Positions 25,880 to 35,658 are shown, counted from the stretch's first letter. The stretch: 64,000 bases of DNA from Neobacillus sp. YX16 (GCF_030123505.1 NZ_CP126115.1:3486001-3550000); one strand, 5' to 3'. Notes: a model not told the origin generated them from the letters alone. Translations and numbers: made by a program.

Positions 25880-26551
25880 TTAAACCCTTACTGGCCATTC
25901 TTCGAGTTTATACGCCATATCCCAAAACTTATATTCAAGCTGACAACTGATTATGAAATGTTCCTTCATCTTTTCCTTTTCTCTCTCAGTTGCTCCCTCT
26001 GCCCATTCATCTAGTCGGGCACAAAACTTAGTTGTAATCGAATCGGTAATAGTACCATAAAAGCTGATCCATTCATAAAAAGGATGAGAAGGCTCTGGAT
26101 TCACCTCAGTCAATAATCTTTTCCCAATTTCCCAATACGTCCACGGACACGGCAATAACACCGCTAAGATTTCTCCTAAAGATCCTTCGTGTGCGACAGT
26201 AAGCATATGACGAATATATTGATGTGCAGATGGCGAAAGTGGAAATCCATGTAATTCCTCGTAAGGAACACCTGCAACTTGGCAAAAGTTATTATGAGGA
26301 TGGATTTCGCTTTTTAAAATAAATGAAATCTGTTGATTAAACATCTCCATATCTTCACGACTCTCACACTTAGAAACTGCGATTCCATAGATTCGTATAA
26401 AGGAATTCAAATATTCAAAGTCCTGTTTTACATAATGAATCAATTGTTCGCTTGTTAATTCCCCCTTGGCAATTCCCTGAACAAAAGGATGTTTAAAAAT
26501 CGCTTGAAAGATAGGATTTGCTTCTTTTCTTAATTCTGCTGAAAAACTCAT
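25880..26551 (-). CDS. tenA: TenA-type thiaminase II / aminopyrimidine aminohydrolase
   Basis: 223 residues from the ATG at 26551 (AAGGGGGAAAATAGT upstream; a longer frame would run into the riboswitch terminator). All-helical TenA fold. Start AELRKEANPIFQAIFKHPFVQGIAKG, then YVKQDFEYLNSFIRIYG, LLPCPWTYWEIG with the active-site Cys (CP), and YEWISFYG. The enzyme hydrolyses aminopyrimidine breakdown products of thiamine to HMP for salvage. First gene of the riboswitch-controlled operon, which lacks thiC and thiG and so looks dedicated to salvage. Confidence 0.93.
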   Translation of the reverse strand: MSFSAELRKEANPIFQAIFKHPFVQGIAKGELTSEQLIHYVKQDFEYLNSFIRIYGIAVSKCESREDMEMFNQQISFILKSEIHPHNNFCQVAGVPYEELHGFPLSPSAHQYIRHMLTVAHEGSLGEILAVLLPCPWTYWEIGKRLLTEVNPEPSHPFYEWISFYGTITDSITTKFCARLDEWAEGATEREKEKMKEHFIISCQLEYKFWDMAYKLEEWPVRV

Positions 26552-26616
26552 ACTATTTTCCCCCTTATTGGTTTTAACAGGGCAGACACTAGAGGGTGGT
26601 TGACATTTCAAACACG

Positions 26617-26760
26617 AAAAAACCGCCCCATAAATGGAGCGGCTGAATAGTTATATATCCAAACACAGACTCCACTTTCCTACGCTAGTATGAACTAGAT
26701 CAGGTTCAAAGGGTCCAAGATAACTCTTGTCTCAGCCATAAAACGGCTCCCCTAGTGGTC
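26617..26760 (-). promoter_or_regulatory. TPP riboswitch with terminator (tenA leader)
   Basis: On the minus strand: ACTAGGGGAGCC, then GGCTGAGA, then GGACCCTTTGAACCTGATCTAG and TAGCGTAGGAAAGTGGAGT. This is the conserved TPP (THI-box) aptamer (26671-26758). A terminator hairpin follows (CCGCTCCA with TGGGGCGG, then TTTTTT; 26617-26644). Thiamine diphosphate should stop transcription before tenA. Confidence 0.97.
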
Positions 26761-27531
26761 TACCTATTAATTTAATTTTCACTTTACACTCACATTTTAG
26801 TAAAGTCAATCAATTTACCTCTTAAGCTTAAAAGATAAACCGAATGTTTTACGAAGGTAGGAGCATATGCTCCTATACATTTATATCGAGGTTAACTCAT
26901 TCACTTATGGTATGGTTCACCGCAGCGAATCAAAATGAGGTTCTCTTGGATTTCTTTGAAATAATAAAAAGATCAGCTTTAAAAGGCCCGTCTCACTTTC
27001 ATTTAAATAAGAAGTCTTGTCCTCAACTATGTAACCAACGAAGGGAAAATAAGCGGAGATTTTCCGGTTAGATACAGAGTGAAGCTCGTTTGGGGGGTAT
27101 ATAAGCGGAGGTTTTCCGTCTATGCCACGCAAAATCCTCCATTTTCACGTTTTTCGAGTCAATAGGCGGATTTTCTCCGTCTATTTAGGCTATTTTTATT
27201 TTATTTACTAACTAAGCGGAATTTCTCCGTCTATTTATCAGATAGGGTGCTTAACCTGATCCCCCAATTATCAATCCATTTACTTTACATTTGTGACAAA
27301 ACCATTCTTATCACTTCTATTTCCGTTAAGAAAACTTATTCTGTTCTAGCCTCCCCAACCTTAAGGAGAAGTATTTGGCAAAAAAGCCTCGTTCACTTAT
27401 GGTATGGTTCAACGTGGTGTATGTAAATGACGTTTTACGATTTTAAAGAACGTTTAAAACCAAAGTCTTCTATATTTTATAAAAGTTTAACAAATACTAA
27501 GTACATCTTGTTTTCTGATGGAGTGATTTGA
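26761..27531. other. Long intergenic region with short repeats, no supported gene
   Basis: About 770 bases without a convincing gene; the short frames here have no ribosome binding site. It holds two kinds of repeats. A 20-base sequence TTCACTTATGGTATGGTTCA occurs at 26900-26919 and 27392-27411. A second motif, listed separately, recurs four times at 27048-27240. Confidence 0.6.
27048..27240. repeat. Four copies of AAGCGGA(N)TTTTCCGTCTAT motif
   Basis: Copies near 27048-27067, 27101-27123, 27161-27187 and 27212-27236. Each has GCGGA, a T-rich centre and (T/C)CCG, so each is an imperfect palindrome (CGGA...TCCG), often followed by TCTATTTA. Confidence 0.8.
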
Positions 27532-28152
27532 GTGTCACGTAAAAACGGAAGTTCGATACATTTTTTCTTGTTATTTGTTGTTATGCTTGTTATTATTTGG
27601 GCCCTAATTAAACCTGAGGAAGGTTATAAGGTTTTGTTGATGGAGGTTTTACCTTCAGTATTAGTTTTAGTATTCTTGATATCAAGATACAATCAGTTTC
27701 GCCTTACCACGGTTTCCTATGTCATTATTACCCTTCTTGTCATTTTAACGTTTATTGGAGGGCATTATTCTTACTCCAAAGTTCCTCTCTTTACATGGAT
27801 CAAAGATTATTTTGATTTACAAAGAAACCACTATGATCGGTTTGGTCATTTTCTTAAGGGGCTTATGGTCATAGTTATAATAGAGATATTATTAAGGAAA
27901 ACAGTTTTATTGAAAAGTAAAACGACAAATTTTATTGCTCTTTGTATCACACTAGCAATCGGTGCTTTCTATGAGATTATTGAGTGGGCAAGTACAAAAA
28001 TAGGGAAAGAAGGGAAAGTCACAAAAGATTTTTTAGGCATGCAGGGAGACATATGGGACGCCCAGTGGGATATGACACTTTTATTAGTAGGTTCCATTCT
28101 TTCGCTTATTTTCACAAGGATCCTTTATAAAGGATTGGAAAAATCTAGATAA
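27532..28152 (+). CDS. DUF2238 membrane protein (YjdF-like)
   Basis: 206 residues with about five or six membrane spans. The DUF2238 signature is seen as GGHYSYSKVPLF, NHYDRFGHFLKGLM, FYEIIEWASTKIG and GDIWDAQWDM. Inner-membrane family of unknown function, also called YjdF. Start is GTG at 27532 with GGAG upstream. Single-gene unit, convergent with sstT, whose terminator lies at 28231. Confidence 0.85.
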   Translation: MSRKNGSSIHFFLLFVVMLVIIWALIKPEEGYKVLLMEVLPSVLVLVFLISRYNQFRLTTVSYVIITLLVILTFIGGHYSYSKVPLFTWIKDYFDLQRNHYDRFGHFLKGLMVIVIIEILLRKTVLLKSKTTNFIALCITLAIGAFYEIIEWASTKIGKEGKVTKDFLGMQGDIWDAQWDMTLLLVGSILSLIFTRILYKGLEKSR

Positions 28153-28230
28153 CGAGTTGATATCACATAATACGTAGTGTCCCACCTAATTCAATAGGTA
28201 TTAAAGTTAAAGATTTATAAGATTTCTTTA

Positions 28231-28282
28231 AAAAAATCCCTTCTGTGTGACGGCGCATGCCTGTCTACACAAAAGGGATAAT
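28231..28282. terminator. Terminator of sstT; copy 3 of a dispersed repeat
   Basis: On the minus strand ATCCCTTTTGTGTAGAC pairs with GTCACACAGAAGGGAT, then seven T. Same arm as copies at 18213 and 22913. Confidence 0.85.
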
Positions 28283-28284
28283 TA

Positions 28285-29523
28285 TTATGCTACTTCCTTG
28301 ATATCTACTTTTTTACCTTCTTTTAACTGCTTCTTATAATCTGCTGTTGCTGTGAAAAGAACGTCTGTTGATGAGTTAAGTGCTGTTTCAAAGGAGTCTT
28401 GTAAAACACCGATGATAAAGCCTACTCCAACTACCTGCATCGCAACATCATTAGGGATTCCGAATAAGCTGCATGCCAACGGAATTAATAAAAGTGATCC
28501 ACCTGCAACGCCTGAAGCGCCACATGCACAAATAGCTGACACCACGCTAAGGATAATAGCTGTTGGGATGTCCACATGAATGCCAAGTGTATGAACGGCG
28601 GCAAGTGTCAGTACAGAAATCGTAACAGCTGCACCAGCCATATTAACAGTTGCACCTAATGGAATCGATACTGAATAAGTATCTTTATCTAACCCTAGTT
28701 TTTCACATAGTTTCAAATTAACCGGTATGTTGGCAGCGGAGCTACGTGTAAAGAATGCTGTAATACCGCTTTCCTTGATACACGTGAATACAAGTGGGTA
28801 TGGATTCTGACGTAAGTTCACCCAAACCATGAGTGGATTGACAACCAAAGCCACAAATAGCATACATCCAATCAGAACGACAAGTAATTTCCCATAGCTT
28901 AATAAAGACTCGAGTCCGTTTGTTGTAATCGAATCAATAACTAGACCCATAATTCCTAATGGAGCAAGCTTGATTACCCATGTAACCATTTTGGAAACAG
29001 CATCTGAAAAATTAGAAATCATTGTTTTCGTTGTATCAGGAGCATTTTTTAAAGCCAAACCTAGGATGATCGCCCAAGCTAAAATACCAATATAATTTGC
29101 ATTTGCAATGGCATTAACAGGATTATCAACTACATTCAGCAGCAATGCTTTGAGAACTTCCACCACACCGCCTGGAGCTGCCAAATCTTCAGCACCCTTT
29201 GTAAGGTTGATACTTACAGGAAAAATAAAACTTACAATGACAGCAATTAATCCAGCTAAGAACGTTCCTAAAAGATAGAGAGAAATAATCGATTTCATAT
29301 TCGTTTGCTTCCCACTCTTATGCTGAGCAATAGCAGACATTACTAGGAAGAGTACCAGTACAGGTGCAATAGCTTTTAAAGCACCTACAAATAATGATCC
29401 TAAAATGACAATTGGTTTTGCCACTTCTGGAATCGCGACAGCCAGGATAATACCAATTAATAAACCAATAGATATTTGTTTTACCAGACTAATTTGATTC
29501 CACTTTTTCAATAGATTTTTCAT
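28285..29523 (-). CDS. sstT: Sodium:serine/threonine symporter SstT
   Basis: 412 residues from the ATG at 29523, chosen for GGGAGGGG upstream. DAACS family transporter with about eight to ten membrane spans and two hairpin loops. Seen motifs: [26 protein letters not shown] (first hairpin), [18 protein letters not shown] (the NMAG sodium/substrate motif) and [16 protein letters not shown]. SstT takes up serine and threonine with sodium. Normal length. Monocistronic. Confidence 0.93.
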   Translation of the reverse strand: MKNLLKKWNQISLVKQISIGLLIGIILAVAIPEVAKPIVILGSLFVGALKAIAPVLVLFLVMSAIAQHKSGKQTNMKSIISLYLLGTFLAGLIAVIVSFIFPVSINLTKGAEDLAAPGGVVEVLKALLLNVVDNPVNAIANANYIGILAWAIILGLALKNAPDTTKTMISNFSDAVSKMVTWVIKLAPLGIMGLVIDSITTNGLESLLSYGKLLVVLIGCMLFVALVVNPLMVWVNLRQNPYPLVFTCIKESGITAFFTRSSAANIPVNLKLCEKLGLDKDTYSVSIPLGATVNMAGAAVTISVLTLAAVHTLGIHVDIPTAIILSVVSAICACGASGVAGGSLLLIPLACSLFGIPNDVAMQVVGVGFIIGVLQDSFETALNSSTDVLFTATADYKKQLKEGKKVDIKEVA

Positions 29524-29938
29524 AGATGTACCCCTCCCAATTGTATACACTCTCCGGTGCAAAGGAACATTAAGGTGTGTTCCTATGTATCTCTTAATGA
29601 ATTCCCCTGCCCCATAAATTCTAATAATAAGAATTATAGAGAATATTTAGATATATTACAATAGCTTATCGTTTAGAATAGTATAACAACTTCATAATCG
29701 TTAATCAATAAGAGATGAACAATTAACAAATAAATTTTATAATCATTCGGATATTAATATATAATTAGGTGTCATACTTCTTAAATCGTTCGCCTTTTAA
29801 GCGTTATCATAAAAAATCACTATTCGTATTTCACTATTCCTTTGCAAATGATTTGATATAGGTAGAAAGACCAAAGGAAAATAGTAGGATTTACTTTCTT
29901 CTAACATCTCTTAAAATACTTAATGGGAGGTTCGTCCA
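29524..29938. other. Intergenic region between sstT and a divergent small gene
   Basis: About 415 bases of AT-rich DNA; it holds both promoters. I see no hairpin typical of a riboswitch or T-box. GGGAGG near 29921 is the ribosome binding site of the next gene. Confidence 0.4.
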
Positions 29939-30247
29939 ATGTTCAAAAAAACAATCATCCTCGGAATACTCTTATCTATATTACTTGTGTTAGTTATCAT
30001 AAAATCACAAACTAGTACTCCTGTTACCAATTTAGACAATGAAAATTCTGAATACAAAACAGTAGAATACAAAATCAGCCAAATGAAAGAGGATCAATAT
30101 TACGGGCAAAGTGATGATGGAACTAAGATTGTCTTTTCTGCTGAAAGCATCGACTCTAGTGAGAAAATACAAGTCGGTGATGTGGTCATATGTTATTTTG
30201 AGAAAGATAATGTTGGAAAAGGGTTAGTAAAAGTTGAAAAAAAATAA
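29939..30247 (+). CDS. Small membrane-anchored hypothetical protein
   Basis: 102 residues: an N-terminal hydrophobic anchor or signal (FKKTIILGILLSILLVLVII, residues 2-21) without a lipobox Cys, then a soluble part of about 80 residues. The soluble part (YKISQMKEDQYYGQSDDG, VGDVVICYFEK) alternates strand-like segments and could be a small OB-like barrel, as in DUF3221-type proteins, but I cannot confirm this. Probably outside the membrane. Single-gene unit with its own terminator. Confidence 0.6.
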   Translation: MFKKTIILGILLSILLVLVIIKSQTSTPVTNLDNENSEYKTVEYKISQMKEDQYYGQSDDGTKIVFSAESIDSSEKIQVGDVVICYFEKDNVGKGLVKVEKK

Positions 30248-30306
30248 CCTAGCAGGTAACAGAGTCGTATCGTACTCTTAGACATTTTTAGAGATAACAT
30301 ACCAAG

Positions 30307-30342
30307 AGCCATTCTCCATTGAGAATGGCTTTGCTGTTTTTT
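30307..30342 (+). terminator. Intrinsic terminator
   Basis: AGCCATTCTC pairs with GAGAATGGCT across CATT, followed by TTTGCTGTTTTTT. Confidence 0.85.
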
Positions 30343-30509
30343 GAACACTTTTAAAATAAAGGCTTCATATGGACCTTTTATACTAAAGTATAGTTCGGTT
30401 AAGGTTTTATAGCTTTGTGGTATAATATACCGTTTTTTGTTAATTCGTTATAATATACTGCTTGGATGTGAATCATGGTAGAAATATAAACGATTTGGAA
30501 GTGTTACCG

Positions 30510-32009
30510 ATGGAGCATAATATGACCTGGACCTATAATGATTACTGGTTCGTTTTTTCCATACTGCTTGGCATTCTTTTTTCATACATAGCGTTAGATC
30601 TCCGCTGGAAAATGATTATTTTTAAAAATTTCAAATATAATCTATGGTTATTAGGTTGTGCGATTGCAATGGGAATTGGGATTTGGACCATGCACTTTGT
30701 TGGTATGCTTGCGATGGATTTGCCAATTCATAGTGAGTATGATGCTAGGATGGTATTGCTTTCACTTCTAATTTCCATTGCAGGCACTGGGCTCGCCTTC
30801 TGTATGATGAAAATGAATCATGTTAGACTCCTTTTATCTAGTCTTTTAATGGGTGGAGGAATCGTTGGTATGCACTATTTAGGTATGGAGGCAATGCATC
30901 TAAACTTCTCCATCACCTATAACACAGCAATCGTGCTATTGTCGTTATGTATTGCTTTCACTGCTGCGTTCGGTTCTTTATGGGTACTTTTCTTTTTTAA
31001 TCATCACCGTTCGATGAATTTCCATTGCCGGGTATTGAGCAGTATGCTAATGGGCATCGGAATCGCTGGAATGCATTACATTGGGATGTGGGGAACGAAT
31101 CTTCACTTTGAACCATCTCTCAAAACTTCAGCTGCCTATTACTCCGTTAGTTCCAGTACCTTGAGTTCTTTTATCAGTGTTCCTGCAATTATTGTCGTGC
31201 TGATTATGTTATTATCTAGTGCCTTCTTAGATAAAAAGCTAATTGCTCAAATGAAGGATTTAAATCATCATGAGAAGAAGCTTAGAGAATCTGAAAAGCT
31301 ATCACTGGTTGGAGAACTTGCAGCTGGTGTAGCCCATGAAATTAGAAATCCTTTAACGACATTAAAAGGGTTTACGCAGATGATGAATGAAAATACCGAT
31401 CCCGAAGCCAATAAACGATATTCCAAGATTATGATTGATGAAATAAATAGGATCAATTTTATCGTAAGTGAGTTTATGGTCCTTTCAAAACCACATATAG
31501 TTCAATATTCCTTAACGGATATCTCACAAAGTATTAAAAATGTGATTACCCTCTTAAATACACAGGCAATCATAAATAATATTGAAATCATTCCGGAATT
31601 TATGGGAGAGAGATTTTTAATTAAATGCGAAGAAAATCAAATTAAGCAAGTTATAGCCAATCTGATCAAGAATTCAATAGAAGCCATGCCGCAAGGAGGA
31701 AAAATTCAGATTAGGATGGAACAACAAGATACGAATCTTGTCATTTCGGTGATTGATAACGGTGTGGGGATATCGAGGGAAAATCTACAACGATTAGGTA
31801 CCCCCTTTTATACAACAAAAACAGAGGGAACCGGTTTGGGGCTAATGGTGAGCAAGAAAATTATTCAAAATCACAATGGGAAATTTGAAATAAAAAGTGT
31901 GCCAAACATCGCTACAACTGTAACAATCACCTTGCCCACAGAACTTAGCCATTTAGATTATGTAAAAATGAATAGCAAAGATGATCCCACTTTATCCGAA
32001 TCTTCGTAA
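30510..32009 (+). CDS. MHYT-domain sensor histidine kinase
   Basis: 499 residues from the ATG at 30510, with GGAAG upstream; a TTG at 30462 lies only a few bases after a TATAAT box and is improbable. The N-terminal 240 or so residues have seven membrane spans with three MHYT-type motifs (TMHFVGMLAMDLP, GMHYLGMEAMHL, GMHYIGMWG), which are thought to bind metal and sense oxygen, CO or NO. Then a HisKA box (GELAAGVAHEIRNPLTTLKG) and a HATPase domain (N box KNSIEAM, G1 VIDNGVGI, G2 GTGLGLMV). The His box is very close to those of the Bacillus sporulation kinases (KinA-E). No response regulator is nearby, so it is an orphan kinase that may feed the Spo0F phosphorelay. Confidence 0.88.
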   Translation: MEHNMTWTYNDYWFVFSILLGILFSYIALDLRWKMIIFKNFKYNLWLLGCAIAMGIGIWTMHFVGMLAMDLPIHSEYDARMVLLSLLISIAGTGLAFCMMKMNHVRLLLSSLLMGGGIVGMHYLGMEAMHLNFSITYNTAIVLLSLCIAFTAAFGSLWVLFFFNHHRSMNFHCRVLSSMLMGIGIAGMHYIGMWGTNLHFEPSLKTSAAYYSVSSSTLSSFISVPAIIVVLIMLLSSAFLDKKLIAQMKDLNHHEKKLRESEKLSLVGELAAGVAHEIRNPLTTLKGFTQMMNENTDPEANKRYSKIMIDEINRINFIVSEFMVLSKPHIVQYSLTDISQSIKNVITLLNTQAIINNIEIIPEFMGERFLIKCEENQIKQVIANLIKNSIEAMPQGGKIQIRMEQQDTNLVISVIDNGVGISRENLQRLGTPFYTTKTEGTGLGLMVSKKIIQNHNGKFEIKSVPNIATTVTITLPTELSHLDYVKMNSKDDPTLSESS

Positions 32010-32047
32010 GCTGTTCTGCTTTACCAGTCGAACAGGTAAAGCCTTTA

Positions 32048-32467
32048 TCATTGATTTCGAAAAATAATCATTCCAATAATCATCGGCACTATCATTAATA
32101 GGCCCACCGCTAGAGTGGGAATGTATAATCGACTTGCAAAAATGGCACCAAATTCTCCAAGAAAGCCACCAATCAAAAAAGGGATGGCGGATTTTGTTTT
32201 GTCTGCATTTGGCTTTGCAAAATACCAGGCATCCCAAACCGTATAGGCATAAAATCCCGGATAAAATAACACATACTGAAAATTGGCCGCCTCTAATGCT
32301 TTTTGGTGGAAGCCGTTAAAATCAAGATGAATCGCAGTGTTGATTCTTCCATAAACATTATCATAATGTTCGACGAAGAGAAGAAATACACTCTTTAGAA
32401 ATTGTCGATTATAGAGTTGACCAAATCCAGGCATGAGCATGGAAAATAAAGCAGCAAGATTCCTCAT
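32048..32467 (-). CDS. Membrane protein, TM2-like, hypothetical
   Basis: 139 residues with about three or four hydrophobic spans. The start MRNLAALFSMLMPGFGQLYNRQ has the G-x-GQ(L/F)Y(N/L) motif of small TM2/DUF5683-like membrane proteins, followed by FLLFVEHYDNVYG and a C-terminal pair of spans. Function unknown. AAGGAGAG ribosome binding site. It overlaps nothing and is convergent with the MHYT kinase, whose stop is 38 bases away. Confidence 0.6.
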   Translation of the reverse strand: MRNLAALFSMLMPGFGQLYNRQFLKSVFLLFVEHYDNVYGRINTAIHLDFNGFHQKALEAANFQYVLFYPGFYAYTVWDAWYFAKPNADKTKSAIPFLIGGFLGEFGAIFASRLYIPTLAVGLLMIVPMIIGMIIFRNQ

Positions 32468-32636
32468 GAAACTCTCCTTTGTTTCTGTGATGGTTAATCC
32501 CGTAAAATGGAAGTGTTTATTATAATTTCCAATTATATGGAAATAAAACGAAATATAAAATTACAAAATTCGACATTATTCGAGCGAATTACAAAATAAT
32601 AAAAAAACCTAAAGTTGGCCAAACAGCAACAATAAT

Positions 32637-32664
32637 AGAACCTCAGTTCCCTATCTGAGGTTCT
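32637..32664. terminator. Terminator-like hairpin after the acyltransferase gene
   Basis: AGAACCTCAG pairs with CTGAGGTTCT over an 8-base loop. Flanking T-runs are weak (TATTATTG on the minus strand). Confidence 0.55.
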
Positions 32665-32701
32665 ACTTCATGAAATGTGATTTTTCATTCAGGCAATATA
32701 G

Positions 32702-34486
32702 TTACTCCTTGATATGTTCCACTAATAGGTTGGCGTATGTTTCGCCCCCTATTTTTGTTAAATGAACACCATCATTTGCAAAATATTCCGGATGACCCGC
32801 ACTGGCACTATACCAATCTATCAGAACGGTATGAGGCACACTTTTAACGACTTCTTCTAATGTTTGGTTCACGTTCGTTTCCCAGGGCCTAGGTACTCGG
32901 CAATTTACTAAGTAAACTTTTCTATTGCCCAGACTTTTGATTATATTTATTAAGTCCGATTTGACAAAAGATCCATTGGTCCCAAGCTGAATAATCACAT
33001 ATTCCCCTAATTGCCCACTGCCCTCTTGCATCTTAATCACCTCTGGCACCTCTGACATTTGCCGGCCGACACGGTAATCAATCGTCGCTTCGGGGTAATG
33101 ATTTTTAAAGTATGGTGCGACATCATGAAGAATGGAATCCCCAATTACAGTAATAGTCTTCACATGAGGGTCTGGTTTCGTGATATCCTCTTCAAGTTCT
33201 GGCTCTTTGGCTGGTTCCTCGTTAAAATCTATCTCATTAAATGCTTCTACAGTTAACGCTTCTTGATTCGTAACCACGACGGTAGTTTTCGAAGCAAATA
33301 CGACGCCTATTCCTACTAATGAGGCAATGAATACAGCACAGCTTGCTATGACAAGCCTTTTCTGATTATTTGGCAGATCTTTGAATCCTATTAGAAACGA
33401 TTTTAACTTCCCCGACCGTATCGGTACTTCCACAAATCGATAGGATAACTCTGAAATAAACAATGTAGAAACTATCTGTAAGGTTATTCTCCAGAAGTTT
33501 AATCCATCTGTATAAACAATCGGTGTTGTTAAGATAATAATCGGATAATGCCATAAATAAATACCATACGAACGAATCCCTATCCATTGGAGCGGCTTTA
33601 CACTGAGCCATTTTGCCAGCTTACTAGCAGGATGAGCTAATGCCGCTACTACTAAAATGGTAATTATAGATAAAAGAAGCATGCCCCCCTGATAATGAAA
33701 CGGGTCAAATTGCGATGTGATTACAAATAGTGAGACAATCAGCAACAATCCTGTTATTCCTGCTATTTCAAGAACGAAACTAGCATGCCTTGGTAATGTT
33801 TTAGATAATCGTTGGCTTGGCCAAACGAAGGCAAGCGCGGCTCCTAACAGAAGGGAAAAAGCTCTTGTGTCTGTTCCATAATACACACGAGAAGGATCCT
33901 CTCCTGGTATATAGAGGACTGCCATTAACCAAGCAGAAATGACGACTCCGGCCAGGATAGCTAAAACTCGAAACTTTTTTCTTTTTATAAAGGGTAAACC
34001 AAGAATCATAAGCAGCGGCCAAATAAGATAAAATTGCTCCTCAATAGCCAGTGACCATAAATGCGTTAAGGGTGAAGCAGGACCGAAGCTATCAAAATAG
34101 GATACTTCATGAAAAATGTACCACCAATTTGTAAGATATAAAATGGAGGGTAAAAAATCTGAACGTAATTTTTCAAACGAAGGATGATTCGTAACCATCA
34201 CCCATAAGGTTACAATAAATATCATCACTAATACAGCCGGAGCCAGTCTGCGAAAACGCCGAATCATGAAGCGAAGGAAGTTAATTTTATTGTTTTTATT
34301 CCATTCATCAATAAGAATATCTGTAATCAAGTAACCTGACAAAACAAAGAAAACCGTTACACCTGAAAACCCACCCTCAAACCAAGGGATATTTAGATGG
34401 TAGAGAATAACACCCAAGACAGCTACCGCTCTAAGTCCATCAATGCCCGGCATATATCTGCGCTTATCATTGCTTGGGACTTCCAT
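32702..34486 (-). CDS. OatA-like O-acetyltransferase (acyltransferase-3 plus SGNH)
   Basis: 594 residues from the ATG at 34486 (AGGAGAGGATGAA upstream). The N-terminal 400 or so form the Acyltransferase_3 membrane domain: YMPGIDGLRAVAVLGVILYHL with the catalytic His, GVTVFFVLSGYLIT and WSLAIEEQFYLIWPL. The C-terminal extracytoplasmic SGNH esterase-like domain has GDSILHD (Ser), GTNG (Asn) and DGVHLTKIG (Asp/His). This is the OatA layout; OatA adds O-acetyl groups to MurNAc and confers lysozyme resistance. Other members (YrhL) modify other wall polymers, so the acceptor is not certain. Monocistronic. Confidence 0.87.
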   Translation of the reverse strand: MEVPSNDKRRYMPGIDGLRAVAVLGVILYHLNIPWFEGGFSGVTVFFVLSGYLITDILIDEWNKNNKINFLRFMIRRFRRLAPAVLVMIFIVTLWVMVTNHPSFEKLRSDFLPSILYLTNWWYIFHEVSYFDSFGPASPLTHLWSLAIEEQFYLIWPLLMILGLPFIKRKKFRVLAILAGVVISAWLMAVLYIPGEDPSRVYYGTDTRAFSLLLGAALAFVWPSQRLSKTLPRHASFVLEIAGITGLLLIVSLFVITSQFDPFHYQGGMLLLSIITILVVAALAHPASKLAKWLSVKPLQWIGIRSYGIYLWHYPIIILTTPIVYTDGLNFWRITLQIVSTLFISELSYRFVEVPIRSGKLKSFLIGFKDLPNNQKRLVIASCAVFIASLVGIGVVFASKTTVVVTNQEALTVEAFNEIDFNEEPAKEPELEEDITKPDPHVKTITVIGDSILHDVAPYFKNHYPEATIDYRVGRQMSEVPEVIKMQEGSGQLGEYVIIQLGTNGSFVKSDLINIIKSLGNRKVYLVNCRVPRPWETNVNQTLEEVVKSVPHTVLIDWYSASAGHPEYFANDGVHLTKIGGETYANLLVEHIKE

Positions 34487-34726
34487 TTCATCCTCTCCTC
34501 TCTTCATTTTGAAAGGATTGAATATCATTAGAGGTTTCCCATTGTGCCCCTATTGTTTTTTATATGTTTAATTCCGGGTAATCATTCCCTCAAAAATTTC
34601 AGATAATCTAACCTCAAATTTTACATATATGGACAATCCCTGTACGATGTTAGTGAGAACAAAACAATCATTAAAATCAAACTATTTTCGATAAAATTTC
34701 AAGTAAAAAATGGGAGGCAACTGAAT

Positions 34727-35380
34727 ATGAAGGTCCTACTTTTTGGGGCAACGGGTATGGTGGGACAAGGTGTGCTGCGTGAGTGTCTGCTCGATGAAAG
34801 TGTCCAAAGTGTTCTTACGGTTGGAAGAAGTATTACCGGGCAGCAGCACGAGAAACTAAGTGAACTGAAACATGATGATTTCATGAACTTGGCAAATATA
34901 GAAAGTGAATTAACAGGTTATGACGCTTGTTTCTTCTGTCTTGGTGTCTCTTCCGTAGGAATGTCCGAGGAAAGTTATCGAACAATCACCTATGATTTCA
35001 CCCTTTCTGTCGCTCAAACACTAGCGAAACTAAATCCTCATATGACCTTTGTCTATGTGACAGGGACGGGAACAGACAGTTCGGAGAAAGGTCGCATTAT
35101 GTGGGCGAGGGTTAAAGGTAAAACAGAGAATGATTTACTGAATCTGCCATTCAAGGCTGCTTATATGTTCCGGCCAGGTGTGATACTCCCACTTCATGGT
35201 GTGAAATCAAAAACAAAATTGTATCAGTTCTTCTATAATCTCATGGGGCCAATTTATCCAGTCCTAAAAAAATTCAATTCGATTACAACAACCGAACAAG
35301 TTGGTCGAGCGATGATAAACGTTGCCAAATCTAGTTATCCGAAACCATTCCTTGAGAACAGTGACATTAATTCCATCTAA
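34727..35380 (+). CDS. NAD(P)-binding Rossmann protein (atypical SDR)
   Basis: 217 residues. The Rossmann motif GATGMVGQG (residues 8-16) is at the start, then CFFCLGVSSVGM, TFVYVTGTGTDSSEKGRIMWARVKGKTE (the VKGKTE stretch is typical of this atypical SDR group) and YMFRPGVILPLHG. Enzymes of this kind are NmrA/epimerase-like and often annotated only as NAD-dependent epimerase/dehydratase. Substrate unknown. AUG with GGGAGG. Single-gene unit. Confidence 0.85.
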   Translation: MKVLLFGATGMVGQGVLRECLLDESVQSVLTVGRSITGQQHEKLSELKHDDFMNLANIESELTGYDACFFCLGVSSVGMSEESYRTITYDFTLSVAQTLAKLNPHMTFVYVTGTGTDSSEKGRIMWARVKGKTENDLLNLPFKAAYMFRPGVILPLHGVKSKTKLYQFFYNLMGPIYPVLKKFNSITTTEQVGRAMINVAKSSYPKPFLENSDINSI

Positions 35381-35567
35381 ATAGAAAAATGAGCAAGGCA
35401 CCTCGGATGGACAAGGTTGTCGCATTTACTTTTACTAAGATTTCATTTTTTGGGTGAATTGGTTTATTGACCGCTATTATTTGAGGACGTCAGGACTGTC
35501 ATACTTTGTGAAAACGATCACTTTCATACTCCCTTTTCTCCAATTCGCTAGTAGATTAAACTCTTAA

Positions 35568-35603
35568 TAAATCCCCGATTAAAGACTGAACTCGGGGATT
35601 TTA
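35568..35603. terminator. Intrinsic terminator-like hairpin
   Basis: AATCCCCGA pairs with TCGGGGATT with a 12-base loop, then TTTAAAAG. It probably ends the Rossmann-protein transcript. The stretch 35381-35567 before it shows no gene. Confidence 0.65.
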
Positions 35604-35658
35604 AAAGTATATAGATACAGTTTAAAATATGACTTATTTCTGTGTAAAAAACTAGGTC

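Noticed and set aside
26844..27132. Short open frames in the gap before the DUF2238 gene
   Set aside because: No ribosome binding site, and they run through the CGGA/TCCG repeats.
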